DNA from: Bacillus pumilus
GTDB taxonomy: Bacteria; Bacillota; Bacilli; Bacillales; Bacillaceae
Length of the DNA stretch: 64,000 nucleotides
Direction: 5' to 3'
Assembly (NCBI RefSeq): GCF_003431975.1
Contig: NZ_CP027116.1
Coordinates: forward strand, 310,001-374,000
Under the pieces are notes generated by a model. It had not been told where the DNA came from and did not search any database. It saw only the letters and a program-made list of their open reading frames with translations. The position numbers and the translations under genes are program-made. Every line of letters starts with the position of its first letter. Position 1 is the first letter of the stretch. Below, one piece after another: positions 35,939 through 45,695 of the stretch.

Positions 35939-36895
35939 ATGCAATTGTACGATTTACCAATAGAGGAGCTAAAAACATATAAACCAAAGAAAACAGCACG
36001 TCCTGATTTCTCAGACTTTTGGAAGGTATCGCTCGAAGAACTGCGCCAAGTAGAGGCAAAAACAGCGCTTGAACCTTATAACTATCCAGTAAAAGGCGTC
36101 AAGGTGTACCGTCTGACGTATCAAAGCTTTGATCATTCTCGTATTGAAGGCTGGTATGCGGTACCAGATCAAATCGGTCCGCATCCAGCACTCGTTCGCT
36201 TTCATGGCTATAATGCCAGCTATGACGGCGGTGTTCACGACATCGTCAACTGGGCACTGCATGGCTATGCGACATTCGGTATGCTCGTTCGCGGTCAAGG
36301 CGGCAGTGAAGATAAGACAGTGACAACAGGCGCGCAGGCATTGGGATGGATGACAAAAGGCGTTTTATCGAAGGAGACCTACTATTATCGAGGTGTTTAT
36401 TTAGATGCGGTTCGTGCACTCGACGTGATTCAGTCCTTCCCAGAAGTGGATGAACACCGTATCGGCGTGATAGGCGGTAGCCAGGGAGGAGCACTAGCGG
36501 TTGCAGCGGCAGCACTTTCAGACATTCCGAAGGTCGTCGTGGCAGATTATCCGTATTTATCAAACTTCGAACGTGCAGTCGATGTGGCATTGGAGCAGCC
36601 TTATTTAGAAATCAATTCATACTTTCGAAGAAACAGTGATCCAGAATTAGAAGAAAAGGTATTTGAGACATTAAGCTATTTTGATTTGATCAATTTAGCC
36701 GGATGGGTGAAACAGCCCACATTGATGGCAATCGGTCTGATCGACCAAATCACTCCGCCCTCAACTGTATTTGCGGTATACAATCATTTAGAAACAGATA
36801 AAGATTTAAAGGTGTATCGCTACTTTGGACACGAGTACATCCCGGCTTTTCAAACAGAGAAGCTTGCCTTCTTACAAAAGCATTTAAAGATTTAA
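35939..36895 (+). CDS. cah: Acetyl-xylan esterase / cephalosporin-C deacetylase
   Basis: A 318-residue alpha/beta hydrolase of carbohydrate esterase family 7 that removes acetyl groups from acetylated xylo-oligosaccharides and from cephalosporin C. The triad is Ser181 (GGSQGG), Asp269 (GLIDQITPP) and His298 (FGHEY), and RGQGGS forms the oxyanion region. There is no signal peptide, so it acts in the cytoplasm on imported oligosaccharides. AGGGGGAT lies before the ATG. Confidence 0.95.
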   Translation: MQLYDLPIEELKTYKPKKTARPDFSDFWKVSLEELRQVEAKTALEPYNYPVKGVKVYRLTYQSFDHSRIEGWYAVPDQIGPHPALVRFHGYNASYDGGVHDIVNWALHGYATFGMLVRGQGGSEDKTVTTGAQALGWMTKGVLSKETYYYRGVYLDAVRALDVIQSFPEVDEHRIGVIGGSQGGALAVAAAALSDIPKVVVADYPYLSNFERAVDVALEQPYLEINSYFRRNSDPELEEKVFETLSYFDLINLAGWVKQPTLMAIGLIDQITPPSTVFAVYNHLETDKDLKVYRYFGHEYIPAFQTEKLAFLQKHLKI

Positions 36896-36901
36896 AAGAA
36901 C

Positions 36902-36932
36902 AAAGAGGCCGCTCTAGGAGGGCCTCTTTTTT
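36902..36932. terminator. Bidirectional terminator after cah
   Basis: AGAGGCC (36904-36910) pairs with GGCCTCT (36921-36927), followed by TTTTT. It serves the convergent small membrane-protein gene too. Confidence 0.8.
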
Positions 36933-37245
36933 AATAACTTGTATTCTGTCTCGTTTTTTCATCAGGCACTAATGCGGTGATAATGAGAGCAAGGGCAGTA
37001 ATGATATGAAGAATAAAGCCGAGAATCGGAATCCAGGCAAGGCATGATGTAACAATTCCGATGATACTTCCAATCATTGGTCCTTGGTCTCGCTTCGATA
37101 AGACGAGTGTGATAATATGCAGAATAAGCATGACCATGAGCGGTGAATAGCCATTGCTGATGACAAATAATCCTCCAATCACAGGGATGGCGAGGCAGGC
37201 TTCAAAAATCCCAGTGATCCATTTCATGATGCGAGCTATAGACAT
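36931..37245 (-). CDS. Small four-helix membrane protein of unknown function
   Basis: A 104-residue protein with about four hydrophobic stretches and a short charged tail (PDEKTRQN). I do not recognise the family. The ATG at 37245 is preferred: AAAAGGAG lies eight bases upstream of it, inside the first codons of the longer frame starting at 37266. It is divergent from ycgL. Confidence 0.65.
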   Translation of the reverse strand: MSIARIMKWITGIFEACLAIPVIGGLFVISNGYSPLMVMLILHIITLVLSKRDQGPMIGSIIGIVTSCLAWIPILGFILHIITALALIITALVPDEKTRQNTSY

Positions 37246-37305
37246 CAGATCCAACTCCTTTTTCATATATGTCTTATTCGTATTTTCCCAAAACGTGAAG
37301 AAGTC

Positions 37306-38109
37306 ATGCAGAATTCTATAGAAAGAGTTGATGGACGCTTGAGAGAGAGAATTAAGGAAGAACTGAAAATCATCGAAGAAACGTATGACGTAAAGATTTG
37401 CCTTGCCGTTGAATCAGGCAGCAGAGCATGGGGATTTCCATCGACTGATAGTGATTATGATGTTCGTTTTTTATACGTTCCCCGGAAAGAATGGTATTGG
37501 GCGATGGAAGAGCATCGGGATGTCATTGAACGGCCGATTGATGACGTGCTTGATATTAGCGGCTGGGAGCTTAGAAAGGCACTGCGCTTATTCAACAAAT
37601 CAAATCCATCCATCATGGAATGGCTGTCTTCAGACATTATCTATGCTGAATCTTTTTCTTTGGCAAAGCAGCTAAGAGAATTGAAGGATCGAGCGTTTTA
37701 TCCTGCAGCGTTGATGTACCATTATATAAATATGGCGAAGCGGAATGAGAGCCACCATTTGCGAGGAGAGAAGGTGCGAATTAAGAAGTATTTCTATGTG
37801 CTTCGCCCGCTGCTTGCCTGCCAGTGGATTGAACGCTACCGAACAGTTCCACCGATGGACTTTCATGAACTGCTAAAGGAGCTAGTGGAGGAAGGTCCGC
37901 TTTTAACAGAAATTCATGAACTGCTCAAACGAAAAATGGACGGAGAAGAAATGGATGTAGAAAATCGTCTCGCCTATGTTCATCCATTCATCGACAAAGA
38001 ACTGTTGCGTTTTGATGAATTGGTGAAAAGCTACAATCAGCCGAAAGATAATCTCATGCAAGAATTAAATGAGCTTTTGCAGTCTACCCTTGATGAGGTG
38101 TGGGCGTAG
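37306..38109 (+). CDS. ycgL: Nucleotidyltransferase-fold protein
   Basis: A 267-residue protein with the minimal nucleotidyltransferase signature GSRAWGFPSTDSDYDVRFLYV (residues about 37-57), where the Asp pair in SDYDV would bind metal. It belongs to the YcgL/DUF4269-like group with an all-helical C-terminal domain; related proteins adenylylate or guanylylate proteins or act beside toxin systems. No substrate is known. The ribosome site is weak. Position matches B. subtilis ycgL, just before the put genes. Confidence 0.8.
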   Translation: MQNSIERVDGRLRERIKEELKIIEETYDVKICLAVESGSRAWGFPSTDSDYDVRFLYVPRKEWYWAMEEHRDVIERPIDDVLDISGWELRKALRLFNKSNPSIMEWLSSDIIYAESFSLAKQLRELKDRAFYPAALMYHYINMAKRNESHHLRGEKVRIKKYFYVLRPLLACQWIERYRTVPPMDFHELLKELVEEGPLLTEIHELLKRKMDGEEMDVENRLAYVHPFIDKELLRFDELVKSYNQPKDNLMQELNELLQSTLDEVWA

Positions 38110-38114
38110 GAGGG

Positions 38115-38147
38115 AAGAGCCAGCCGGATATCGGCAGGCTCTTTTTT
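38115..38147 (+). terminator. Terminator after ycgL
   Basis: An imperfect GC-rich stem GAGCCAGCCG / CGGCAGGCTC, followed by TTTTTT. Confidence 0.7.
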
Positions 38148-38203
38148 ATCTCTTATTGTGATAAAACCACAAAAAAAGTCAGAATTTTTGTCATCTTCAA
38201 ATA

Positions 38204-38233
38204 TTGTAGCGGACAGCTTATGAGCCTTACAAT
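38204..38233 (+). promoter_or_regulatory. Promoter of putB-putC
   Basis: TTGTAG, 18-bp spacer, TACAAT. A-rich and T-rich tracts lie directly upstream (38170-38195), where PutR would be expected to bind. Confidence 0.5.
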
Positions 38234-38269
38234 AAAGACATAGCTTACAAAGAGTGGGAGGTGCCCTTT

Positions 38270-39187
38270 ATGGAGTCGGTCACAAGAAATTTTTTCTTGT
38301 TTTTGTCAAAGAGCAGTCTCTTGAACCATATTGCTCGTAATTGGGGAAGTGCTGTTGCATCTAAGAAAATCATCGGTGGGAAGGATTTTGAGAGCGCTAT
38401 CCCTGTCATCAAACGATTAAATGATCAAGGAATGGCTGTGACAGTTGACCACCTTGGTGAGTTTGTCACAAAGGCAGAGATTGCAAATGAGCGGACGAAT
38501 GAGTGTATTCAAACCATTCAGCAAATTGCAGAGGCGGGACTCAATTCTCACGTGTCTCTCAAAATGACATCACTCGGCCTTGATATTGACGATGACCTTG
38601 TGTATAGCAATATGAAACGTATTTTAGATACGGCGGAAAAACACCGCATTATGGTGACAATCGATATGGAGGATGAACAGCGCTGTCAAAAAACGCTGGA
38701 CATTTTTAAAGAGATGAAATCTCAATATGAGTATGTCAGTACGGTCCTGCAGGCGTATTTGTACAGAACAGAAAAGGATCTTGATGACCTAAATGAATTG
38801 CAGCCATTTTTAAGACTTGTAAAGGGTGCCTATAAGGAATCCGCCGAAGTGGCGTATCCAAACAAAAAAGACGTTGATCAGAATTACAAGAAGCTGATCG
38901 AAAAGCAATTACTCACAGGGAACTATACAGCCATTGCGACACATGACGATCAAATGATCGAGTTCACAAAAAATATTGTGAAAAAACACAATATACCGAC
39001 AAGTCAGTTCGAATTTCAAATGCTGTATGGCATGAGATCAGAAACGCAGCAGGCACTTGTGAAAGAAGGCTATCAAATGAGGGTCTATACTCCGTATGGA
39101 CGAGAGTGGTATGGCTACTACATGAGACGTCTTGCAGAACGGCCGGCAAACATTGCCTTTGCTCTAAAAGGGATGACGAGAAAATAA
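38270..39187 (+). CDS. putB: Proline dehydrogenase
   Basis: A 305-residue monofunctional FAD-dependent proline dehydrogenase, oxidising proline to pyrroline-5-carboxylate. The TIM-barrel segments include LRLVKGAYKE (FAD/substrate Lys) and the C-terminal RVYTPYGREWYGYYMRRLAERPAN helix with the paired Arg that bind the proline carboxylate. The start is the ATG at 38270, seven bases after GGGAGGTG. It is the first gene of the put operon. Confidence 0.95.
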   Translation: MESVTRNFFLFLSKSSLLNHIARNWGSAVASKKIIGGKDFESAIPVIKRLNDQGMAVTVDHLGEFVTKAEIANERTNECIQTIQQIAEAGLNSHVSLKMTSLGLDIDDDLVYSNMKRILDTAEKHRIMVTIDMEDEQRCQKTLDIFKEMKSQYEYVSTVLQAYLYRTEKDLDDLNELQPFLRLVKGAYKESAEVAYPNKKDVDQNYKKLIEKQLLTGNYTAIATHDDQMIEFTKNIVKKHNIPTSQFEFQMLYGMRSETQQALVKEGYQMRVYTPYGREWYGYYMRRLAERPANIAFALKGMTRK

Positions 39188-39210
39188 TTTGAAACGGGAG
39201 CGTGACAAAG

Positions 39211-40758
39211 ATGACAACACCTTACAAACATGAACCATTCACGGATTTTAGCCAGGAAGAAAACCGAAAAGCGTTTGAACAAGCATTAGCAAAGGTAACA
39301 GAATCACTTGGTCAAACCTATCCACTTGTGATTAATGGGGAAAGAATTGAAACGAAAGACCAGATTGTCTCGATCAATCCAGCGAAAAAGGATGAAGTCG
39401 TTGGAACCGTATCAAAAGCCGGGAAGGAAGAGGCAGAGCAAGCGGTTCAAGCTGCGGCACAAGCATTCGAAACTTGGCGCTACACGTCTCCAGAAGAAAG
39501 AGCCAGCGTATTATTCCGTGCTGCGGCAGGTATTCGCCGTAAAAAGCATGAGTATTCAGCCCTTCTTGTCAAAGAAGCAGGTAAGCCTTGGAACGAAGCA
39601 GATGCAGATACAGCAGAAGCGATTGATTTCCTTGAATATTATGCTCGTCAAATGCTGGAGCTGGCGAAAGGCAAACCAGTGAACAGCCGCGAAGGAGAGC
39701 GCAATCAATACGTATACACACCAACTGGCGTGACGCTCGTGATTCCGCCGTGGAACTTCTTGTTTGCCATTATGGCAGGAACAACAGTAGCACCAATCGT
39801 TACAGGGAATACAGTTGTCTTAAAACCTGCAAGTGCAACACCTGTGATTGCGGCACGTTTTGTGGAGGAGCTTGAGCAAGCAGGTCTTCCAAAAGGTGTG
39901 GTGAACTTTGTCCCAGGAAGCGGAGCAGAGGTTGGAGATTACTTAGTAGATCATCCGAAAACAAGCCTAATTACATTCACTGGTTCAAGAGAAGTAGGGA
40001 CACGTATCTTTGAACGCGCGGCAAAAGTACAGCCGGGTCAGCAGCATTTAAAGCGTGTCATTGCTGAAATGGGTGGTAAAGATACAGTGGTTGTAGATGA
40101 GGATGCAGACGTCGAATTAGCGGCTAACGCCATTTTCACATCAGCCTTCGGTTTTTCAGGTCAGAAGTGTTCAGCCGGATCTCGAGCTGTCGTTCACGAG
40201 AAGGTGTATGACCAAGTGGTCGAGCGAGTAAAGGAAATCACAGAAACAAAAACAACAGCGAATCCACTTTCTGCTGATGTCTACATGGGACCTGTCATTG
40301 ATCAAGCGTCCTTTAACAAGATCACAGATTATATCGAGGTTGGCAAGCAGGAGGGCCGCTTAGTGACTGGTGGAACGAGTGATGATTCGGAAGGATACTT
40401 CATTCACCCAACCATTTTTGCAGATCTTGAGCCAACATCTCGCTTGATGCAAGAAGAAATCTTCGGACCTGTCTTGGCATTCTCGAAAGTGTCTAGCTTT
40501 GATGAAGCACTTGAAGTAGCCAACAACACGGAATATGGTTTGACAGGTGCTGTCATTACTAACAATCGTGATCACATCAACCGTGCGAAGCAAGAGTTCC
40601 ATGTGGGAAATCTCTACTTTAACCGTAACTGCACAGGAGCGATCGTGGGATACCACCCATTCGGTGGATTTAAAATGTCAGGAACCGATTCAAAAGCAGG
40701 CGGTCCAGATTACCTAGCTCTACACATGCAGGCGAAAACGATTAGTGAAATGTTTTAA
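39211..40758 (+). CDS. putC: 1-pyrroline-5-carboxylate dehydrogenase
   Basis: A 515-residue ALDH-family enzyme that oxidises glutamate semialdehyde to glutamate with NAD. Catalytic Cys320 ([12 protein letters not shown]) and Glu286 (AEMGGKD) match RocA/Put[12 protein letters not shown] and the C-terminal [24 protein letters not shown] are typical. The ATG at 39211 is ten bases from GGGAG. With putB it completes proline breakdown to glutamate. A putP proline permease, which lies next in B. subtilis, is absent here. Confidence 0.95.
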   Translation: MTTPYKHEPFTDFSQEENRKAFEQALAKVTESLGQTYPLVINGERIETKDQIVSINPAKKDEVVGTVSKAGKEEAEQAVQAAAQAFETWRYTSPEERASVLFRAAAGIRRKKHEYSALLVKEAGKPWNEADADTAEAIDFLEYYARQMLELAKGKPVNSREGERNQYVYTPTGVTLVIPPWNFLFAIMAGTTVAPIVTGNTVVLKPASATPVIAARFVEELEQAGLPKGVVNFVPGSGAEVGDYLVDHPKTSLITFTGSREVGTRIFERAAKVQPGQQHLKRVIAEMGGKDTVVVDEDADVELAANAIFTSAFGFSGQKCSAGSRAVVHEKVYDQVVERVKEITETKTTANPLSADVYMGPVIDQASFNKITDYIEVGKQEGRLVTGGTSDDSEGYFIHPTIFADLEPTSRLMQEEIFGPVLAFSKVSSFDEALEVANNTEYGLTGAVITNNRDHINRAKQEFHVGNLYFNRNCTGAIVGYHPFGGFKMSGTDSKAGGPDYLALHMQAKTISEMF

Positions 40759-40763
40759 GTTGG

Positions 40764-40803
40764 AAAAGCATGAACTTGTTCACACGGGTTCATGCTTTTT
40801 TTG
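40764..40803 (+). terminator. Terminator after putC
   Basis: AAAGCATGAAC (40765-40775) pairs with GTTCATGCTTT (40788-40798), then TTTTT. Confidence 0.85.
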
Positions 40804-40883
40804 CTTGTCTACGACTTGTTTCCATGCAAATCTGTCCGGAAAGAAGTATGATAAATGTATCACTTAATCAGGGAGCAATCGGG

Positions 40884-42116
40884 ATGGAAGAGATATTAGA
40901 AAAGCTTCATACATTTTTTGATGGCGATAAGTTAATTGCATTTATTAGCGGGTATTTAAAAAAACCAGTCATTTTAGAAAGCACAGAGTGTCAGCTCCTT
41001 GCTTATAATTCTTACAGCATTCAGCAGTTTGACCCAGTCAATCAGCAAACGATTTTCTCAAAAGAATGTCCAGGGTCTGTGGTCGATTGGTTAAAGAAAA
41101 CAGGGGTCATTAAGCGTCTGCACACGGAGTCAAAGCCATTTTATGTGAGCGGTCATGATGAGCTCGGATTTAATCGCCGGGTGGCTGTGAGCGCTAAGCA
41201 TAAACAAGAGGTTGTGGGCTTTATTTGGGTGCAGGACATTGAGGATTCCCTCTCTCAGGAGGAGCTGCAATTTTTGCACGAAGCTTCCTTTCAAGTAGGA
41301 AAAGTGATTTATAAGAATAAGAAACAGCTGGAGAGAAAAGAAGGCAAAATTGAAGAATTCTTCAAAAAGGTGATGGATGATCATTTTTATACAGAAGAAG
41401 AACTGAAGTGGGAGGCTGAGAATTTAAGCATCCCGCTGCCAGCGGTATTTACTGTCATGGTCGTACACGCTGCCGATAACAAAAGTGAGACGGCAGAAGA
41501 TGTGAAGGATGTCATTCGGACGTATTTGCAGCTAGAGGATAAGGTGAATCATGTGTACTCCGTTCAAGCCGACATTGTCGTGATATTGGGCAGCTTGTCA
41601 GACCGGCATTCACCGAAAGCAACAGCTGCTGACGTTATCGCTCATCTGCAATCAAAAGCGCATGCCCATCCTTCTCCATTGTATATCGGGATGGGAAGAG
41701 AGTATCGAGATGTCATGAAAATGAGTACAAGTCGATTCGAAGCGATAGAGGTCGTGAAGGCTGTGAAAATAGTGGGGGGACAAGAGCTGATTCCATATGA
41801 TTACGAGAATCTAGGGGTCTTTCGGTTCTTGGATTCGATTTACAGCCATCAAAAAAAGAAAAATGACTTCAATCCAGATTTGTTACGTTTGAAGGAAAAA
41901 GATCGTGAAAGCCAAACCTCTTTTTTAAAAACGCTTGAAGTCTACTTATTAAACAACTGCAAGCTAAAACCAGCTGCAGAGCAGTTGTTTATTCATCAAA
42001 ATACATTAAACTATCGAATGAAACAAATTTTTGATATGACCTCAATTGATTTAAGCCATTTTAGTCAGCGATGTGAGTTATTTATTGAATTGATGCTGAT
42101 GAAAAAAGATCAATAG
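40884..42116 (+). CDS. putR: Proline-responsive activator, PucR/CdaR type
   Basis: A 410-residue regulator, one residue off the B. subtilis PutR length I recall. It has an N-terminal sensor region, a central GGDEF-like fold remnant, and a C-terminal PucR-type helix-turn-helix (LKPAAEQLFIHQNTLNYRMKQI). In B. subtilis PutR activates putBCP when proline is present. The ATG at 40884 has AGGGAG upstream and is preferred to the frame extension that begins within the putC terminator. Confidence 0.9.
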   Translation: MEEILEKLHTFFDGDKLIAFISGYLKKPVILESTECQLLAYNSYSIQQFDPVNQQTIFSKECPGSVVDWLKKTGVIKRLHTESKPFYVSGHDELGFNRRVAVSAKHKQEVVGFIWVQDIEDSLSQEELQFLHEASFQVGKVIYKNKKQLERKEGKIEEFFKKVMDDHFYTEEELKWEAENLSIPLPAVFTVMVVHAADNKSETAEDVKDVIRTYLQLEDKVNHVYSVQADIVVILGSLSDRHSPKATAADVIAHLQSKAHAHPSPLYIGMGREYRDVMKMSTSRFEAIEVVKAVKIVGGQELIPYDYENLGVFRFLDSIYSHQKKKNDFNPDLLRLKEKDRESQTSFLKTLEVYLLNNCKLKPAAEQLFIHQNTLNYRMKQIFDMTSIDLSHFSQRCELFIELMLMKKDQ

Positions 42117-42123
42117 TCATCGA

Positions 42124-42157
42124 ATCCGCAGGTGCCCGGGATCACCTGCGGATTTTC
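42124..42157 (+). terminator. Terminator after putR
   Basis: TCCGCAGGTG (42125-42134) pairs with CACCTGCGGA, followed by TTTTC. Confidence 0.75.
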
Positions 42158-42238
42158 ATATGAAAATGGCATACAATTGCTGTATTTCGTTGTATGATAG
42201 ATAAGGATTTTATGAGAAGAATGAAAGGGGTGCCACCT

Positions 42239-43537
42239 TTGGGATCAGTCACCTTGGCTATTTTGATTTTCATCATGACCCTCGTCCTTGTCATTTGGCA
42301 GCCAGGACGTTTAACCATTGGATGGTCCGCATGTGGAGGAGCCCTTTTTGCGCTTGCCTTTGGTGTCGTTCATTTGGGCGATGTGTGGGAAGTGACGCAG
42401 ATTGTATGGAATGCGACCTTTGCGTTTATTGGTATTATTATCATTTCGTTAATTTTAGATGAAATTGGGTTTTTTGAATGGGCTGCACTGCATATGGCAA
42501 AAGCCGCAAGAGGGAACGGTGTGCGCATGTTTATTTATTTAACATTGCTCGGCGCTGTCGTGGCTGCTTTTTTTGCGAATGATGGAGCGGCACTGATTTT
42601 GACTCCAATTGTCTTGTCTGTGGTGAGAGCGTTAAAACTGGATGAGCGGATGATCCTGCCATTTGTGATGGCAAGCGGCTTTATTGCAGATACAACCTCC
42701 TTGCCATTTGTCATTAGTAACTTGGTCAATATCGTATCAGCCGACTATTTTCATATTGGTTTTCTAGAATATACAGCAAACATGTTCGTACCAAACCTTG
42801 TGTCGCTTGGAGCGAGCATGCTAGTGCTTTATGTGTTTTACCGAAAATTGATCCCTAAAACTTACGATCTGTCACAAGCGAAGGAGCCGGCATCGGCTAT
42901 TCGAGATATCCGCATGTTTCGCTTGTCGTGGTATGTGCTCGGCTGTCTGCTAGTCGGTTATTTTGCAGGAGAACTCATTGGGGTTCCGGTGTCTATCATT
43001 GTAGGCGGTATTGCCCTTGCCTTCTTGTGGCTAGCGAGAAGAAGTCCACAAGTAGTGACAAAGCGCGTCATAAAAGAAGCACCGTGGTCCATTGTCTTTT
43101 TCTCAATCGGTATGTATGTCGTTGTCTATGGACTGAAGAATGTCGGTCTCACAGAAATATTGGCGGCATGGATCGAACAAGGAGCATCGCATGGCTTGCT
43201 TACCGGAACGATGTTTATGGGTGTGCTTGCGGCAGTGCTGTCCTCTGTCATGAACAATCTGCCTACCGTGTTAATTGATGCGATTGCGATCGGGCATACA
43301 GATACAGCAGGCGTCATGAGAGACGGATTGATTTATGCCAATGTCATCGGCTCCAACCTTGGTCCGAAAATGACCCCAATCGGCTCATTGGCAACATTGC
43401 TGTGGCTTCATGTTCTCAAGAAAAAGGGCGTCCATATTTCTTGGGGTGCATACATGAAAGCCGGAATCATCCTGACCATCCCAACCTTGATCCTTACTTT
43501 ACTGGGGTTATATGCGTGGTTATGGCTGATACATTAA
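42239..43537 (+). CDS. ArsB/NhaD-superfamily ion transporter
   Basis: A protein of about 432 residues with 11-12 membrane segments resembling the arsenite efflux pump Ars[19 protein letters not shown] near the start, [15 protein letters not shown], the conserved [16 protein letters not shown], and [23 protein letters not shown]. Arsenite or antimonite export is the family expectation. No arsR or arsC neighbour is present, so the substrate may differ. The start is doubtful. TTG at 42239 follows AAAGGGGTG, while the frame is open to ATG 42194, which overlaps a TATGAT-like -10. Confidence 0.82.
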   Translation: MGSVTLAILIFIMTLVLVIWQPGRLTIGWSACGGALFALAFGVVHLGDVWEVTQIVWNATFAFIGIIIISLILDEIGFFEWAALHMAKAARGNGVRMFIYLTLLGAVVAAFFANDGAALILTPIVLSVVRALKLDERMILPFVMASGFIADTTSLPFVISNLVNIVSADYFHIGFLEYTANMFVPNLVSLGASMLVLYVFYRKLIPKTYDLSQAKEPASAIRDIRMFRLSWYVLGCLLVGYFAGELIGVPVSIIVGGIALAFLWLARRSPQVVTKRVIKEAPWSIVFFSIGMYVVVYGLKNVGLTEILAAWIEQGASHGLLTGTMFMGVLAAVLSSVMNNLPTVLIDAIAIGHTDTAGVMRDGLIYANVIGSNLGPKMTPIGSLATLLWLHVLKKKGVHISWGAYMKAGIILTIPTLILTLLGLYAWLWLIH

Positions 43538-43550
43538 AGGTGAATCTATA

Positions 43551-43583
43551 AAAAGAGCAGATCTATTGATCGGCTCTTTTTTG
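43551..43583. terminator. Bidirectional terminator
   Basis: AAAAGAGC (43551-43558) pairs with GCTCTTTT (43573-43580). It lies between the ArsB-like gene and the convergent yckA. Confidence 0.8.
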
Positions 43584-44261
43584 TTACAGATATTTCGCAT
43601 AGTGTTTTTCTAAAAAGTCTTGAAGCAATGAAACCACGCTGCAAATGCCCCAGTAAATGAGTGCGACCAAAATATACATAGTCATATAATCGAATTCGCG
43701 CCCGCCTACGATCTTTGCTTGCTGGAAAAGCTCAGGTACCGTAATCATCGCAGCCAGTGAGGAGGCTTTGATTAAATCGAGCATGACATTGGTCAAAGGC
43801 GGGAGTGCGATACGGACGGATTGAGGCAAAATGACACCGCGCATCGTTTGCCAATAGCTGAGACCTAGTGATTTGGCAGCTTCCACCTGTCCACTTGGAA
43901 CAGAGGAAAGGGCTGCTCGGTTGATTTCTGCAATATAGGCAGCGCTATTGAAGCTGAATCCAATAATGGCAGCAGTGACCGCTGTAAACTCAATCCCGAT
44001 ATAAGGGAATCCAAAATAAAGAATAAACAAAATGACCAGAATGGGGACGCCTCGCATGAATGAGATATACAGCCGTGCAGGCAGCCGAAGAATCCACGTA
44101 TTCGCCATTCGGGCAAGCGCGATAAAAAAGCCAAGAATCGTACCAAAAAACATGCTCACAAAGGAAATGAGCAGCGTCAGCCAGATGCCTTTCATGACAA
44201 ACGGAAATGACGCCTTTGCCAGTGCAGGATTAAATATATATTCTAAATGAATATCTCCCAC
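43584..44261 (-). CDS. yckA: Polar amino-acid ABC transporter permease
   Basis: A 225-residue permease of the HisM/GlnP type with about five membrane segments and the EAA loop (EAAKSLGLSYWQTMRGVILPQSVRIALPPL) that contacts an ATPase. It starts with GTG at 44261, eight bases after AAGGAG. It lies 12 bp after yckB. No ATP-binding subunit is encoded nearby, so it must borrow one. Gene pair and position match yckA-yckB near srfAA in B. subtilis. Confidence 0.9.
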   Translation of the reverse strand: MGDIHLEYIFNPALAKASFPFVMKGIWLTLLISFVSMFFGTILGFFIALARMANTWILRLPARLYISFMRGVPILVILFILYFGFPYIGIEFTAVTAAIIGFSFNSAAYIAEINRAALSSVPSGQVEAAKSLGLSYWQTMRGVILPQSVRIALPPLTNVMLDLIKASSLAAMITVPELFQQAKIVGGREFDYMTMYILVALIYWGICSVVSLLQDFLEKHYAKYL

Positions 44262-44273
44262 GATTCCGGCTCC

Positions 44274-45146
44274 TTATTTAGAAATGTCGACATCTTCGAC
44301 ATCAGCATCAATTTTCTTTGAGACGTCTGCATGATTGAAGAATTTCTCAGAAATCTTTTTCATTGTTCCGTCTTTTTTCATGTCTTTTAATACACGATTT
44401 AATTCTTTTTGAAGCTCTGTGTTGTCTTTTTTCATCACAAAACCTTGTTCATTCGGCATGTATTTTAAGTCAGGGTGGATCGTAATATTTAATTTAGGAA
44501 ATGCAGCAAGAGCCAGTGTCTGCAAGTAATAATCATTTAGAATGACATCTGTACGACCGTTTGCGACATCTTTTAAATATTGCTCGTTTGTTGCATTATC
44601 ATAAATGACTTCCTTCGCACCGTACTTACGAGCGACATCCATGTAAATTGTTGTGGCAGCACCAGCTGCTTTCTTTCCTTTTAAATCTTTTAACGTCTTA
44701 ATGCCAGACAAATCATCTTTCCGTACGATCGCCGTTCCATAGGAATATTTATAAGGCGTTGAAAAGGCGAACTTATCTTTTCTGTCATCTGTGATGTCGA
44801 TGTCGTTTGCAGCGGCATCCACTTGTCCAGAATTAATGGCGCTCAGCATGCCATCATAGCCCATTTCTTTAAATTCTACTTTCACATCAAGGCGTTTAAA
44901 CGCTTCTTTAACTACTTCCACTTCATATCCAGTCAATTGATCTTTGCCATTAGATGTATCATGATACGACGTTGGATAAAGGGTGCCTGAAGTAGCAACC
45001 ACGATTTTTCCTTTCTTTTGAATCTCATCCCACTTGGAATCTCCAGACTGAGAAGAGCCTGATTGACTGCAAGCAGCCATGACAAGGATGAGAGCAGATA
45101 CAACAAGCATCATCCAAATCGGTTTTCTATGATAAAAACGACTCAT
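44274..45146 (-). CDS. yckB: Amino-acid-binding lipoprotein
   Basis: A 290-residue extracellular solute-binding protein of family 3. The lipobox VMAAC (Cys26) follows a signal peptide. The mature part has IVVATSGTLYPTSYHD, GYEVEVVKEAFKRL, GQVDAAANDIDIT and GRTDVILNDYYL, all typical of polar amino-acid or cystine binders. It feeds the YckA permease. AGGAGG lies before the ATG. Confidence 0.9.
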   Translation of the reverse strand: MSRFYHRKPIWMMLVVSALILVMAACSQSGSSQSGDSKWDEIQKKGKIVVATSGTLYPTSYHDTSNGKDQLTGYEVEVVKEAFKRLDVKVEFKEMGYDGMLSAINSGQVDAAANDIDITDDRKDKFAFSTPYKYSYGTAIVRKDDLSGIKTLKDLKGKKAAGAATTIYMDVARKYGAKEVIYDNATNEQYLKDVANGRTDVILNDYYLQTLALAAFPKLNITIHPDLKYMPNEQGFVMKKDNTELQKELNRVLKDMKKDGTMKKISEKFFNHADVSKKIDADVEDVDISK

Positions 45147-45180
45147 TTAAGAATCCTCCTCTATTTTTTATACAAAACAA

Positions 45181-45209
45181 AACATAGCACGCTTTTTCTG
45201 TTAGGACAA
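45181..45209 (-). promoter_or_regulatory. Promoter of yckB-yckA
   Basis: On the minus strand: TTGTCC (45209-45204), 17-bp spacer, TATGTT with a TGC extension. A weak CodY-like run (GTTTTCAGAAGAAAA, 10 of 15) lies immediately upstream. Confidence 0.5.
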
Positions 45210-45323
45210 CGTTTTCAGAAGAAAAGCGAAAAAGTAAGAATATTATGTGCAATTTACGCGGCGAAATATTGTATAAAAAAGGAAGGTGTGTGCAAAATAA
45301 GTGCGAAAAAGGAGGGAACAACA

Positions 45324-45650
45324 ATGATGAAAAAAATAAGTGGCTTGATCATATTATCGATCGTGCTGCTCTCGGGTTTTCATATGGAAACAGTTCATGG
45401 AGAAACACCCCAAATGGAAAAGCGTCCAGTAACGCATCAAGTAAAATTAACGACAGAACAACAAAAACAAATTGAAATGCTTGAGCAGCAAATTCTTTCT
45501 AAACGAAAAGAAGTCATTGAGAAATACGTCCAATATGGTGTATTAACAAAGGAACAAGGTACACACATCACAAAAAGAATGGATGAACATTACAATCACT
45601 TGAAAAATAACGGATTTGTTCCATTGTTGAAAAAACCACAGCACCATTGA
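45324..45650 (+). CDS. yckD: Secreted YckD-like small protein
   Basis: A 108-residue protein with a signal peptide (MMKKISGLIILSIVLLSGF..., cleavage probably after VHG) and a mature part that is helical and charged (LTTEQQKQIEMLEQQILSKRK; YGVLTKEQGTHI), as in the DUF2680/YckD family. The function is unknown. The ATG at 45324 follows AAAAGGAGGG; the longer frame upstream only overlaps yckB in antisense. Confidence 0.85.
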   Translation: MMKKISGLIILSIVLLSGFHMETVHGETPQMEKRPVTHQVKLTTEQQKQIEMLEQQILSKRKEVIEKYVQYGVLTKEQGTHITKRMDEHYNHLKNNGFVPLLKKPQHH

Positions 45651-45661
45651 CCATCATGATG

Positions 45662-45690
45662 AAACCGGCAGCGAGGTGCCGGTTTTTTTA
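45662..45690 (+). terminator. Terminator after yckD
   Basis: ACCGGCA (45664-45670) pairs with TGCCGGT (45677-45683), then TTTTTT. The convergent metallo-hydrolase gene ends at 45696. Confidence 0.8.
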
Positions 45691-45695
45691 TGTGT

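Noticed and set aside
40770..40883. N-terminal extension of putR
   Set aside because: It begins in the putC terminator hairpin; the ATG at 40884 has a ribosome site and gives the known PutR length.
45063..45323. N-terminal extension of yckD
   Set aside because: It is antisense to yckB and lacks a ribosome site. The ATG at 45324 starts a proper signal peptide.
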